A stretch of DNA of 64,000 nt, taken from contig NC_091017.1 in assembly GCF_041296385.1 (NCBI RefSeq), positions 52,698,214 through 52,762,213 on the forward strand, read 5' to 3'. The stretch's first letter is position 1; each line of letters begins with the position of its first letter. The notes under the pieces are model-generated. The model was not told the origin of the DNA and did not search any database. It saw only the letters and a program-made list of their open reading frames with translations. Positions 12,101-25,700 of this stretch are shown here, piece after piece. The position numbers and the translations under genes were made by a program. The DNA is from Aphelocoma coerulescens (Eukaryota; Chordata; Aves; Passeriformes; Corvidae).

Positions 12101-13630
12101 CTCTGAGAGACAGTAACTAGATGCAACAGAATGAATGCGTTATATTCAATCTAAAACCGCTATCTATACACAATGTTACCTCAAGCAGAACAACATTAAT
12201 TGACATGCCTTTTATTTTCTCCTCTAACAAAGGAAGAAAAATTATAATACAATTAATTTAAAACACTGTGCTTGTCCACCCAAAAATATTAATGTGAGGC
12301 AAGACACTTTACAGGAAGGCACCATCATAGGAATATGCTCTATTATTATCCTCTCAATCTTCTGCCTCCTGTTACTTGCATAACTTACAACTAAGAAACT
12401 CTGTAAATATTTTCATGATAAAGCTAATCAGCTTTGGAATAGCACACTGAAAACCACAGCAATGCAATTCTGGCAGACTGTATTTTCAGAGTTCACTCAT
12501 CACAGCCATAAGAAGCATTCTCTACAAGGTAAATTTCTGATACAACTTCAAGATTATCCAATTAGCACATTTTGTTTTTAGAAGATCAGCTTTTCTGAAA
12601 GCAATCTTCCTGTTTTGATTATTTTGAGTAGCATTTGGCTCCTTAGGCATCCTCCTCTTTCCCCCCTTGATAGGCATGTTGTTTTTCAGCTCCAACAAGG
12701 ATGTCAGGAATGCTTTTGTGCTATCAACTTCATCATGGTTTTTGCTCCCGTATAGCCCAAACTTCCAAATAAACACAACGCTGTGAGATAAAACTGCACA
12801 CGCGAGAACATGAAAACCCCTAAATGAAGGCAACATTTTGATTGAGACAGAGCAGGTGATGCAAACACCAGGAAATACTCTTCAGTTTTGCCAATGTAGC
12901 TCTTTTCTCACAGGCAATAATAATAGAACGTTCCATTGATTGGGATCTCTTCTCCATAAATGATGGTTTTGTCATGACTTGCAAAATTTGAGAAATACAG
13001 TGAAATATACAGAGCCTAACATTAACAGTCAATATATCATTCAAGGTTTTACCAAAGTTTGTCAGGTTTAGCCTTCTGCACTTAAATGTAGCTATTTTCA
13101 ATACCTGCAGTTTAATTAAATTATTTTCTTCAGAAATGACTGTCTTTAGAAACCCGTTGTGGGCAAGTCAGAGTATCAGTCTAAAAATACAGCTGGCACC
13201 ATGAAACAGTTTTGAAAAAGTTATGGTTACTCCTGTGTCTGGCTCAGCTCCTCAGCCCTTTTCCCCTCAACAGTTTAGTAGTATTCCTAACATTACAAAC
13301 CAAGTATGACAACAATTTTAAGTTCCCAGAATATCACTTTCAGACAAAACAAAGTCAGAGGTGAGTTCTACAGGTAACTTTTAATGCAAGTCTTGAAATT
13401 TGAGAAGATTCTTCCCTTCTCAATACATGGGATTGCATTTATTTACATGTATTTTTACCTTATGCTATACATTCATATTACCAGTTACCCTTTCCATTCC
13501 TAAACTACAGCACAAATGGTTTATAGTCATAACACCTCACAATAGCCTTGTATTCCATTTATGCAAAATTTTAAAAAATTAAGCATAAACATATCTTTTA
13601 ATCTTCTGGCAAGTCAGGATTTTCTCCTCA
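9141..13630. other. intergenic, nothing recognised except a microsatellite
   Basis: AT-rich intergenic DNA downstream of both convergent genes. Apart from the AATCC microsatellite at 11081-11134 I see nothing gene-like. The left limit of the OCIAD1 3' UTR is uncertain and may extend into the right part of this stretch. Confidence 0.5.
11081..11134. repeat. (AATCC)n microsatellite
   Basis: Nearly eleven uninterrupted copies of the pentanucleotide AATCC over 54 bp, ending in aatcac. It is a pure array and therefore probably length-polymorphic. Confidence 0.97.
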
Positions 13631-13636
13631 TTTATT
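13631..13636 (-). other. candidate OCIAD1 poly(A) signal
   Basis: AATAAA on the - strand, about 110 nt after the OCIAD1 stop. Other AATAAA copies lie near 13438 and 12210, so the real 3' end may be further left. Confidence 0.3.
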
Positions 13637-13746
13637 AATAGCTGTGTCTGGCAGAGCATACCAAAGGTGCTGATACTCATGACTAATCTAGATGAAGTTC
13701 AAGTTAGCTGGCAGGAGGTAATTGTCTTCAGTTCTTCATTTGGCTC

Positions 13747-13784
13747 TTACTCGTCCCAGGTATCTCCATATTTATTTACTTTAA
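13747..13784 (-). CDS. OCIAD1: OCIAD1 coding exon 8, C-terminus and stop
   Basis: Only 38 coding bases: TT completes the Val codon left by exon 7, followed by [11 protein letters not shown] and TAA at 13749-13747. It is the exact family C-terminus. It was found by searching for that end, because it is far too short to show as an open frame. The acceptor is ctttag. The 3' UTR continues to lower coordinates. Confidence 0.95.
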
Positions 13785-16700
13785 CTAAAGAAAACAAAAG
13801 AAAAAACAAAAGTAGTCACGTGATAGTTTAACTGCAAAAGTTTATCATGTAAGTGCCAAAAAGTATAATGAAGTGCACTGTCATCTGAAGTGGTGCATTG
13901 GGGGAGTGTCAGTCACAGAACAACAGATTAAATTAAATTAATTAAAGCTACTTTTGAATAAATGGGGAGAAGAGTTTGTTAATCATTTTACCTTAATGAA
14001 TTAATAGTCAGTCAGGAGGCCTACTGTGCTAATTCCTGCTCTACAGAATTTGTAATTACTTTGAAACAAATGTAACGTGGATGAAACAAAGACAATTGGA
14101 GGAAACAGGCAAGGAATGTTACAATAAATAATGAGGCTACATAATCTGGTTACGTGCACAGTTGGTTGGATTCAGGATAGTTAAAAACATTCAAAGACAA
14201 ACAAACTGAAATCGGTAATCCCTACTAGGAAACTGCTCAGCCATTATTATTTGGCAGCTTCTTTTAGCATAGGAGTGAGTCAGAGAGGAAAAAAACCTGG
14301 GTACTGGTCTAATGGCCTTGTACAGAAGTGTGTCACTGTAAGTGAACAACAACCAGAAAGTGAAAACAGGCTCTCTTGAAAGTGAGCTGCAAAGTCCTCT
14401 GTAATTGACTGCCATCACTGAAATGGTTAAGGATGGCTCTACTTGATCCAGTAGAAATGCTGACACTAGTCAGGCACCCCTTTATAAACCCCTTGCAAGT
14501 TTATTACTAAGCTCACTGTTTCTTAATAACTATGCAACAGAACAAATGGAATAGAGCAAAATGCCTGGTCCTTGTCTCAGTGAGCTATCAGCAAACTGAG
14601 CATAATGCCCTGACAAATCTCTTTGGATCAACTGATATTGCAGTGAGACACAATGAGAAGCTCTTTCCAAGTATGATTTGATTTCCATTTCTATTAACCA
14701 TGGCAGCTGAACAGGCTGCACTCATTCCCTGGGAAATGGGCCAGTCTAGATCACTATGCAGATGCACGTATTTGTGCCACTGCAAGGAAGGGAGAAGGCA
14801 CCGGCAGATGGAAGTCAGGGATTGCTTAAAGCTGGTTTAAACATAGTTTGGTTTCCCTTCTGTCATTGCAAAGGAGGGCAGAAATTACTGTCTCCTATTT
14901 GGGAGTCTGGGACCCAGAGATAAGAGGATGAACCAAGGGGTAGTGACTGAGAAAGTATGAACAGGCACACAGCAAGTAACATGTCCAGTATGACACAAGA
15001 AGCTAAATCGGATCTTAGCCCGCAACATCAGTGTAATCCCTGAACTGCAGATTTAAATGTACTTGCAAGTGTAAACCATTCCTGAACTTTTGTATTCCCT
15101 CCTTACTCCTTTTCCCTAAAAATGCAAAGAAATACTTTAAAAAGTCAAGAGATACTTTAAAAAGTCTGTTTACAAATCTCATGCACTGCTCAGTTTTATT
15201 CTCAAAGCCCAGGTACAGCCTTCAAGTGGAACACAGAAATATAATAGAAAGAATGCAATATTTGGTCAACATTTTATAGAGATCTTTTATATACCTCAAG
15301 TAACTAAAAATAAAGTTACAAATGCACATTCTCATTTCACAGCCACAACATTTGCCATGGAATATGGCAAGGTTTTCAGAATGCTGCTTAGCATTTCTGT
15401 GTATGGTTTTCAAGTGACATTTCCAGGCTATTTGTGGAGAAGTATCTTGAAAGAGAAGCATTCTGTAAAGCCATGAAGTGTCAGCCAACAGAATTTAAAG
15501 GCAATCTGAAACCAGAGCTTCAATAATTTTTTCATGTCTCCTTTGGCACAATTACATGATAAACGAAAGCCTTTTATCCTTGAAGTAACAGATAAAAATC
15601 ATTACACAAAAATTGTTTATAAATTTTCTTTCAAGACTGCAGATCTGTTCAAAGATAGATGATCTGCAGAAAGTAATTCACAAGCATCAAAGAGGCTGAC
15701 ACTCTTAAGCAACACTGTTCCAAAGCTTGATATTACGACTTCAGAACTTTTTGCTTTAATATATTTTTCTATACTTACTACCACCTGTTATGCCTAATAG
15801 GAGACAACAGCTATTCCTAAAAGTCTTGTTGCAACATGGCTGACAAAACTGAGCAGTGCACACAAACCCAAACAATTCAAGGTGACTGGTCCATCACTGT
15901 GTTAAATGGTAAAACATTCCTCTTGCTACAATCGTTTTTACAGATGCCACATTAAATTTAAAAAGTTCTAGAACAAGCAATTATGAATTGCTTCTGTGTC
16001 TCCTTTTCAAAAAATTGATTGAGTCGGAAAAGTTGTCTGAATGGTGTCTTATTCTTCAGGACATTGCATTCTTATTTTGCTCTGTAAAGTTTTCTTTTTC
16101 ACTGCGAAAACAAATCTCAATATTGCTGCCAAATACCGTTTCCTTCCTCTGGGTTTTAATGTAGAAAATGAACCTCTACAAACAATGCCTCTATAGAAAT
16201 CCACTAATTCCACATGAAACAATTCATACAAATAAATACCCTCCCCTTCAAACCATCAACCATGTGCTCTATTTTGAGAGAACAATGCTATCTAAAACAC
16301 ACACCCCCTTCCCATAGCTAAAACTCCTTGGTATAGCTCTGAGACTTCTTTGTTGAAAGAGGTTTCTCAATATACTCAATGAAGCAAAACTTAGAAGCTT
16401 TTCAGTCTGGCACCAAGCAGTATGGCTAGAGAAAAGGAATTATTATTTTCTATTGGATGATCTAAATTTTTGAAAAAATAATTCATCTGAAATAGGAAAC
16501 TACAGACAGTATGTATCACATATGAGATACCTACAGATACTGTAAATATAAATTGCTTAAAAGGTCTGCAGAATTAAGCTTTGTGTTGTGATCATTTTAA
16601 ACATTATGGCAAATATTTGAATTTAGCAAGTATTTCTGTAAATCAGAATATTACCTTCCTTAGCTGGTTTTTCCTGTGGAAGCTTGCTTGGAGTTTCTGC

Positions 16701-19700
16701 CTTTGGTGGTACCATTACATCATACGTTCCTCTGTGTTTATTCCTTAATTCCTCATATGTGATGCCTTTTTTTTTACGACTTTCTTCTGGAACTGGAGCA
16801 GGTTCTGAAAACAAAACGAACAGAAAAATACTAAAGATGGCATAACGCACCAAAATTTGGCTTCAACATATTGTAGAATAACAGTTAATTACTGCTTAAT
16901 CCCAAATGAAGAGCATGACAGCTGCAATTCTAAATACAACAGTGAGTGTGTATGGTCTTCAAGTAGTCCATTCCTTGTATCCTTTTCATTTTGTCAAACT
17001 GTTTTGAAACACTGGCAGCTAATTAATTTTCTTCATTTTACCATAAGAAAATCTGATGGCTAAAATAGTTCTGGTCCCTTTATCTAAAATTTATGATAAT
17101 TATACATTTGAGATATATATGATTTCTGAAGAGAAATCTACATGAAGCTCAAGGGTTTGCATTAGGGCTTTAAATTTTGCTTACAAAGAATTAGGACAAT
17201 ATCTATCATATGTTGCCTGTTGAACATTTGATCCTTTTATCTATATTTATAATGCAGAATCTTGGATATATAATAAAGGTTTTACCAACTACTGATATTT
17301 ATGATTAAATGCAGTAACAATTTTCTTGACACATTTACATCTGATACTTTCACATAATTATAACCAAGTTTCATGAAAGGGCTTTTTTAGTGAAATAAAA
17401 CGTTTTTCATAAAGAAGTTGAAAAATCCAAACTAATTCAAAGTACAAAACTTTGCATTTGACAGTAACTTCCTCCTTTGTGTACCAGAGACATCTGAATT
17501 CAGAATCCTGTGTTTCCCCTGCAATAGCTGAGGACAGTTCATACTGGAAGGAGGGGAACAGCAGCATGGTACCTGAAAACCATTTTAGTTCTCTGTGAGA
17601 AAATCAGGCTGTTGGTAGATAGAACACAATAGACATTCAGTTCCCCAGAGACATAAATGTTTGTCACATTATGAAAACACTTTAAAAAAAGTTTAATGTC
17701 CCAGAGTTACAGCAGTATCCAGCTACACCCCCACGGATGGTAGAACTGCAAACATCTTGGAATGGCCACAGGCAATTTGCAGGCTGTGGTTTATTCAGCA
17801 GAGTGAAGGCATGGCATATTCTCCCTTCTTTCAATCAAAGAGAACTTTCAGTCAGGCTGGGGTTTTTTGCAGCTTTAGTTCCACAACAGATAACATCTTG
17901 TAAGTTAATTCAGGATCTTTACTTGCAATTAGAGCTAGAAAACCCTGAATTTAGTTTACAGTTAGAACACAAAATAAAATTTATATTCATCTTCTGTGTA
18001 AAAACAATTCTAGTAATTCTTCAAGCTCTTTCACTCAAAACCACTATATTGTGCCATGTGTGTTTGCATACGGTGAAAATACATAGTTTATTAAGATCAG
18101 TATCTAAAAGAAAGGCAAGAGTCTTTGCAGTACAAACTGCTAAATACTAAGACTCACCTTGAACAGTGTAATCAGTAATTCCTGTAGGTGAGGATTCGTT
18201 CAGGGAAGCACTGAATGGAATGGGTTCATAACTTGAGAGGCCTCTATCTGTAGAGCTGTAATCATCTGAATAGCTAGAAGAAAGTGGGAATCCAGCTCTT
18301 GAAGAAGATGACTCAGTAAATGACTGAGAAGGTATATCTGAAAATTCAGATTTCCGACTGGAACGGCTGGAAAAGAATACAACTAAATATGAAATACAGA
18401 AGTACTAAAGTTAAAAATGGAACTGTAAGAGTAACAATACTTGCAATTCAAGAAAATGTTCTTTCATTTTAAGAAGTTTACTTTCCAACTGAATCATCAT
18501 CTTAAAAATATTTTGGGATGTTTTGGGTATTTTCTGTACATTGCAAAGATTTCTGTAGTCTCTTCCCCAACATTCTTCCCTTCCTCAAAGAATATTAGCT
18601 CATACCTCCAGAACAGGAGACAAAACCTATTGCACTTTACAAGACTAAAGTTACAATCCTTTTTCCCAAGGAAACTTCAGAAAAAAACACCCCACATCAG
18701 ACACAAATAGTACAGGGTATGCCCATGTAACTAGTGGTAGCATGAACTATAGTTAATTTTAAAAGCCTCTTAGGAAGAATTTGATATTTAAAACCCTTCA
18801 TCATTAGAAGGTGCTGTAATTGATCAGTACTGAACAGCAGAAGGTCAACAAACAGCTATCTTGGGGGAATTAAATTATGAAAATTAATCAGGTTGCTGAA
18901 GTCTGCAAAAATATTAACGAATTTTCTCTTGAGAGGGAAAGGTAGTATCATATAAAGAATATTCTGGAAAATGGTGCCAGATACTTTAAAGTATTCATTA
19001 TATTCTTAGAATGGCCTTGCAAGCCACTACACAACATGTCCTTCTATCAGGAATGCCACCACTTGGTGCCACTAGAACATCTCTAGAGTATTTATTAATA
19101 TTTTACTTTTAATTTCTGCTTAGCTGTACTTTTAGTTTCCTATGAAAAACATTTGCAATTAGTCTTTAATTGTCATAATAAACATACAGAGCAAAGCTAT
19201 TTTATTGCCTCAATTATGTTTTTAAAATATATGCAAACACAGCTTTAAGAACCACCTAATCTCTTAGCTCTCTACGAATTTTTAACTGCAAATCAAATTA
19301 CCAAAATACAGTAATTAGTAGACATACAATGCCCAGGAAAGTGTATTGATTTCTGTTGCTGGTTTAAAAGGGTAGCCTGTATGGGTAATAATGCAATTGA
19401 AATTAATTTAAATTATTCATTCAACCAAGAAAAAGGAATTTATCACTTAGGAAATAAAACTTTACAGATACAAATGGGCCATTAATGGTTGAAGGAATTT
19501 ATTGGTGTGGCAGATGATGGTACTTAAACAAGTTCTCATGTAAACACAGTTAACGAGCATGATAATTTTGTATTAGAAACTGGAGGGGGTGAAGTGGCAA
19601 GTCCAACTCCAATTCAGCTGATTCTATACAGTAAGTGCATGAAGTGGTAATTCCTAAAATTATGTTTGATGTCATAAAACCATAAACATTTCAGAATAAA

Positions 19701-22700
19701 GGTAAATCTTGCAGACAAAATATAAACTGTCATAAGTCTGAATTTATAATATAACTAAGAATTCAAGCAAATCTTTATAAACATTTAACAAATCTCAGCA
19801 CATACACAGGAAGACTACTACTCACTATCCAAACACTATTCGCCCAGTTTTGAATCAAGGGTTTAAGTGACATATTCTGAAAGCAGCTTGCAATTAAAAA
19901 CCAGTTGAAGTAGAAAACATTCTGGAAGAAAACAGGAAATAGTTTTAAGAACCTGATGAGTTTCTCATATGTACAGCATAATGCTGTTACAGATGTAAGG
20001 CATTTAAACAAACAGCAGTAAGTTTGACCACCATACTTCTTCCTGCACTGATATTGTTTACTGAGCTCTTTCCTTTGATAAACACTGAAATCATTTCCAC
20101 CCTTTTCCTACTTCAATCAAACTAAACCATGGGAAAAACTTCCAGAATGTTACACTATTTTATTTCAGTTAATTTAGTTTACTTCTAAACTAAGGAGGCA
20201 ACTTGTACTGTCACGCTTCTGTAAGCAAATTTCATGAGAAACACTCTTAATTTTACAAGGAATACAGTTTGCTAAGTAAAATGTTTCTTTTTCTACTCTT
20301 TAAAGTAATCAGTTGTATGTAAAGAGCTCAAAATACATATTTTATAGCTTGTCAACTGATATGAATACAGATTCCTGAAAGGTGTAGATTTGAGGTAATG
20401 GGGAATGAGGAAAGGTGCAGCTCTGAAGGTGTTTGAAAGCTGCAAAAGCTGTATTGATCTGTTAGTGTTTAAAATACCCTATTCAAGAATATGTTATAAA
20501 TTTAAAAGATAATTCAATTCTTACTTAGGTGAACTATGTCTCTGAGCTTGTCGTAGAACATCTCCTATCGGGGAATCCTTCAGTTTCTTAAACTTCTCGC
20601 TACAGATTGGCAAGTAGGATATCTTTCCAGCCAGGTATCCACACATTCCAGCAACTTTTTAAAAAGAAAAAGAGATGGGTTTATATGCTGCACTATAGCA
20701 TTCAACATAGTTTTAAAATAATAATTTCAAGTAAATCATGTAGTATCTTGAATAAAAGAAAGAAAACCAGTTTAGATCTAAACCAAAAACATGCAGTAAT
20801 CATCTCTGCTTCTTCTGCAGACAAAGGGTACTAAAACCAAATGCAACAGCTGAACAGAGACATAAAGTAATGATTTAGACATGGTGTGAACATCAGATTA
20901 TTTCAGCTAGTACTTGATGAATTAAAGGTGACCAAAAAAAAGAAAAATAATTGCATCATTTTTTTCTCAAGATGCAGAAATCACAATTAACTACCAAAGA
21001 TGAAAAATCAGTCAGAAATAAATACAGGCAGTAAATTCTGCTAATTTAATCCAGCAGAACAGTCAGATCCTGAAAAGGCTTTCACTAGTATGAAGAGGAG
21101 TCTAAATAAACTTAGCATTAGACTCAGTATCTTCTGAAAAGCATTCTGTGATTTGGCTGCCAGAGGGCAAACAACTAAATTAGCTGAACCCTTCCACTCA
21201 CTAGGCAAACACTTTCAATTTAGTGCATGAGCTATTTCCATCTGCTGCACAGGACATAAGAATAAATTATCAAAATAGTTCTTTCTGGGCTTAAGACTTA
21301 TGATTTCCATCAACTGGCTCCTTCAAGTTTTATGAGTGGCTCAGTGGAGTATGACAGATTCTGTGGAATTAACAGTTTTGTTGTCAACTTTGTAGGAGAA
21401 AATGATTAGACCCTTCTTTCATGTGCCGTGAATATTTCCTAAATAGAAGGACTAAGAGTCTTGATTATCTTTAAGTCAGGAAAGAGTTAATTACCAGTAA
21501 CGTTAATCGTCTGCTGTTCTCAGCTGTAGATTACATTGTCTGGGAATCAATATAAAAGGGGATTTTACCCTAGCCTGCTGTACTGGTACTGAAATTGTGA
21601 TTCCTGTTCTAATGTCTTATTTTCAAAAGAACGGTAAAAGTCCTTTTCGAAGGGAATAAAGAAGAACAGCCACAACTATGAGTGAAGTTTACAAATGAAG
21701 AATATAATGATTTAGGTGTTTAGCAGGTTAAAAACCCCCAAACATCTCAAATACAGTAAGTATCTGCAAAGAGAAAAATTACAAGCCCTTAAATCAGCCT
21801 AAGAAGAATTAAAACTATGTATTTAGCAAAATAAAGCTTAACAGAAAAACTGATTAAGAGAAAAAGAGAAAGTCTTTTTTCTTGAGGCCTTCTAGTCAAG
21901 AAAAGGGGCAGTATCCCTCTGGAAGACGTTTCAATCAAAGTAATTATTGGCTAAAGTATTTGGTTTATTTTATTACAGAACTAACAGCCAAACGATCCAC
22001 ATTTTCTAAGTTAGCACAGTAAATTACATATTATTGTTCTTTGCTTCTATATTCACTGTGACAAGATCTTAGAGAAGCTGATTAGATATGGCCAGGTCCC
22101 ACTGCAGACTAACATGAAGTACATACAGGCATATGAATCTTCTCCTTCTTTGTCAGAGAGAGGACCAATAGCTCTCTGCTGTGTTGAAGGGGATGCTGTC
22201 AATGTAGTGAATCAGCCATGACTAACTAGAAGTTTCAGTAAATTGTCTGAGTACCAAGAAAACTACTGAGAAAAGTATAGTAATTCCTACAGGCAGAACA
22301 TCCTGGCCAACCCAGCTGCACCTTATTTTTTCCCCTGATTTCAATAAATTAGTTCTATTAAATAAGAAGAATGTGGTCCTTATGTGTAGGAGTGATTGGG
22401 GAAATAGCAGTTCTATTATTTATTAGAAATGTTTGTTATACCATTGTTTGGTGTTCAAAGAAAGTAACCAGAATTTAGCATAAACAACTGGGGGCCCTAG
22501 TCTCTCACATTCATTTATCTGCTCAAACAACACTTCCTTGACCACAAATCATAGGGTTTACCCTCTTCCCACTGAAGTAAACTGGCTGTATCTGCACAGA
22601 TTGGCAAGATGGCAGCTTCCTGTTTTACTGTCCTGTATTACATTGAAAAGGTTAATTTATTAAGTTAATAATTTATTTTTGATTATATTTAATCCAAAAA

Positions 22701-25700
22701 TCATTCACATGAAATTGCTGTTTTCCTACAATTGTACGTACATAATGTCCAGGGAAAAAAAAGGTAATTAAAATAGCCTGAATGGGACACGTGAGATACA
22801 TGAATAAAGACCTTCAAATTAGGAAGGGTGGGGTGGGCGTATTCCGGCAATGTAATTTAAAGTAAAGTTGTACAGTATTTATTTACAATGTTTTTATCTT
22901 AAATGATTAGGTTAAATTTATCAAGCAATTTTATATAAACCTTATAAAAAAAAGTTGTCCAAAATCCGCAGTACAAATTCAGATGGTGAATAAATCACTG
23001 AGTCATAAAATGGCTTGGGTTGCAAAGAGACCTTAAAGATCATCTACTTCCAACCCTGCTGCCATGAGCAGGGATGCCCCTCACTAAGCCTGGTTGCTCA
23101 GGTCCTCATCCAACCTGGCCTTGAACACTTCCAGGAATGAGGCATCCACAACTACTCTTGGCAACCTGTCCAATGCCTCACCACCCTCAGTAAAGGATTT
23201 CTTTCTAACATCTAATCTAAATCTCTCCTCTTTTAGTTTAAAACAATTGTTCACACTGGGATTTAGGAAAAGGTTCTTCACTGAGAGGGTTGTCAGGCAC
23301 TGGAACAGGCTCCCCAGGGAGGCAGTCACAGCAAGCCTGTTAGGGTTCGAGGAGCATCTAGAAAACACTCTTAGTCACACAGTGTAGTTTTAGGTAGTTC
23401 TGTCAGGAGCAGGAAGTTCAGACTCTGGTCTTTATGGGTCCCTGCCAACTTGAGTCACAGTGAATTAGCCAGCCAGTCTCAGGGGAATTACATCTGCGTA
23501 AGAGACTCCAGAACACAGAGCATGAATACAAGCTGAATTTATATGGAGCTTTTACTTACATGCAACTTTAATAAAAGAGCCAAATCTTGAGGTATCTCTT
23601 AGAACACCTGAAAATGAGGATGAAATCAGATATTAAGATAAGATATATGATATTACATAAGCTATATGTAATCAGATATTAAGAATTAAGTTGAAAAACC
23701 TCAATTGTAGTTATGTTTGTAGGTAGCAGGTTACTCTTTTACACTTCACGTTAAAGAAAAATAAAAAAATCCTAACATCTGAATTCCCCAAAACATTAAA
23801 GAATCTATGAATTATCTCTTTAATCATATTTAATCACAGAGTTATTACACACTGAGAACATATTGGTTCATAATCAGTGAGATATTGCACTTGTCACACA
23901 ACATAAAACACACATGAACTTGATTTTAAGTTCAGCTCCCTCTTTTTGTTGAGGAACTGCAAATCATGTAGCTGCAGAGTCTGAACTTTAGTTACAAGTA
24001 GATTAGACATTATATTATCATCATAACTTTCCTAACAGCAGATAGTAGTTCATCTGAGCAAATCCAAATGAAAGGGAAGTATTTTTACACTTTACCTTTT
24101 CTAATTAAGAAACTAGTACCAAGCATGCTCACTGCAGCCAAAGGAAAAGCTGTGAAGAAGAAAAAAGCTGTTTAAAATACAATTTTCAGTATTTTTAATC
24201 ACATTTAACAAAATTTGCAAAAATGAGAGTTGCTATGCCTTCCTAAGCTCATTTGTATATGAATATAAGGAAATACATATATATATATAAAATTAACAAC
24301 CGGTATATAAATTATCAAACATTCTTGATTCGATACTACAAATTATGTGGTACTAATTAATGAGTCATCTGACCTGCATTATACTTCACGCTTCCTAAAA
24401 TACAAAAGCTGGTGTCAGATGGAATAAAGCTCTCCAGACAAGACTCAAGTCTAGCTACAACTGCTACAGCATCAAGGTGCAGGACTTTAAGCTAGAGAGG
24501 CACACACAGTTCTTCACGACAGAAAGAAGTTATAAAGAGGCCAGTGCCTCTAAAAATTTTTGATAACCAAAACTCTTGATGTTTTAACATAAGAACTTTG
24601 GAAAAAGTTTACATCTTATAGAGTTATAAATCAGATTGATTAGAATTAGATAATGCTTTATTCACCAGTAAATTAAAAAACAGGGCAACTTTTTCTGTAG
24701 CTTACAGATCAAATTATACAACCTGGGGTTAGGGTCAGGAATGCATAGAAAACAACTTTATGGAAGACCATCACTGCCTACCACAACCAGCTTAACAGTT
24801 CGCATCAATTTTTATTATATTGAAAGGCTTTGGGTGGCAAGAAGCATTTGAAGATGGCAAAAAAAAAAAAGGTATACTTCTTTCAAACAATGATAACTAT
24901 TATATTGGGAAGATTAACTGTACAACTATTCGTAAGGACCACCACCCCTGCACAAGATACAGGGACAATGAAAAAACAAACATGACAGAAGACTAAAATT
25001 ATTTACATTAAAGATTTAGATATGCCACAATGAAATTTAATTTCATGCAAATCTGAAAATATAGATGTTACAAAAAGGCTCAGTGACATCTAGGAGAGAA
25101 ATTTTTGCAACAGCACTAGATGCTTATAGTGTTTTGATGCACACAATTTGCTAATTAAGTTCATATTTGAAGAAAAATCACTTTTTTGGAGAGCAAAGTA
25201 TTAAAGAATACTTTGCAAATTAACAGTTTGTTCCCTCACAAATTCTGACAGGTCTAAACTAGTAAGGTGTCCAACCAGCATCTCAGGGTAAATGTGACTG
25301 GATGTCACTTTTAAAAAGAAGTATTGGCTCCTTTGTTCAAAGTAAGATTACAGCAAAACTTCAGAATAGAGACTAAAACCTTCCAACCTATTAGATATTA
25401 AAAATCTGATGCTTTTAGAGATTCCAGACCCAGATTTTCCAAAATTTACAGTTCTAGATTTTCTGAGATATAGAATGACAGCACAGATTTGAAACTGAAT
25501 TGTAAAAGAAAAAAAAACCAAAAACAAAAACAAACAAGGGGGGGGTGGATGTGTTGAGAAAAATACATTCAAAAAGAACTTATTACAGTTAGACATCAGT
25601 CTAACTCTTAGAAGTTTGAAATTATTTATAGACCCAACACAAATATTCCAGATATCAAAGACAGGTTATACGAGTATTGTGAGCATGTAAGTGACCTGAA

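Larger units (their letters stand above)
20655..23559 (-). other. OCIAD1: OCIAD1 intron 4
   Basis: Intron of about 2.9 kb. Its exon-4-proximal end carries two CR1 fragments in opposite orientation (listed separately). The rest shows nothing recognisable. Confidence 0.85.

Noticed and set aside
17737..18150. A 137-codon + strand frame antisense to OCIAD1 intron 6
   Set aside because: No recognisable domain, no splice context, and ordinary intronic composition.
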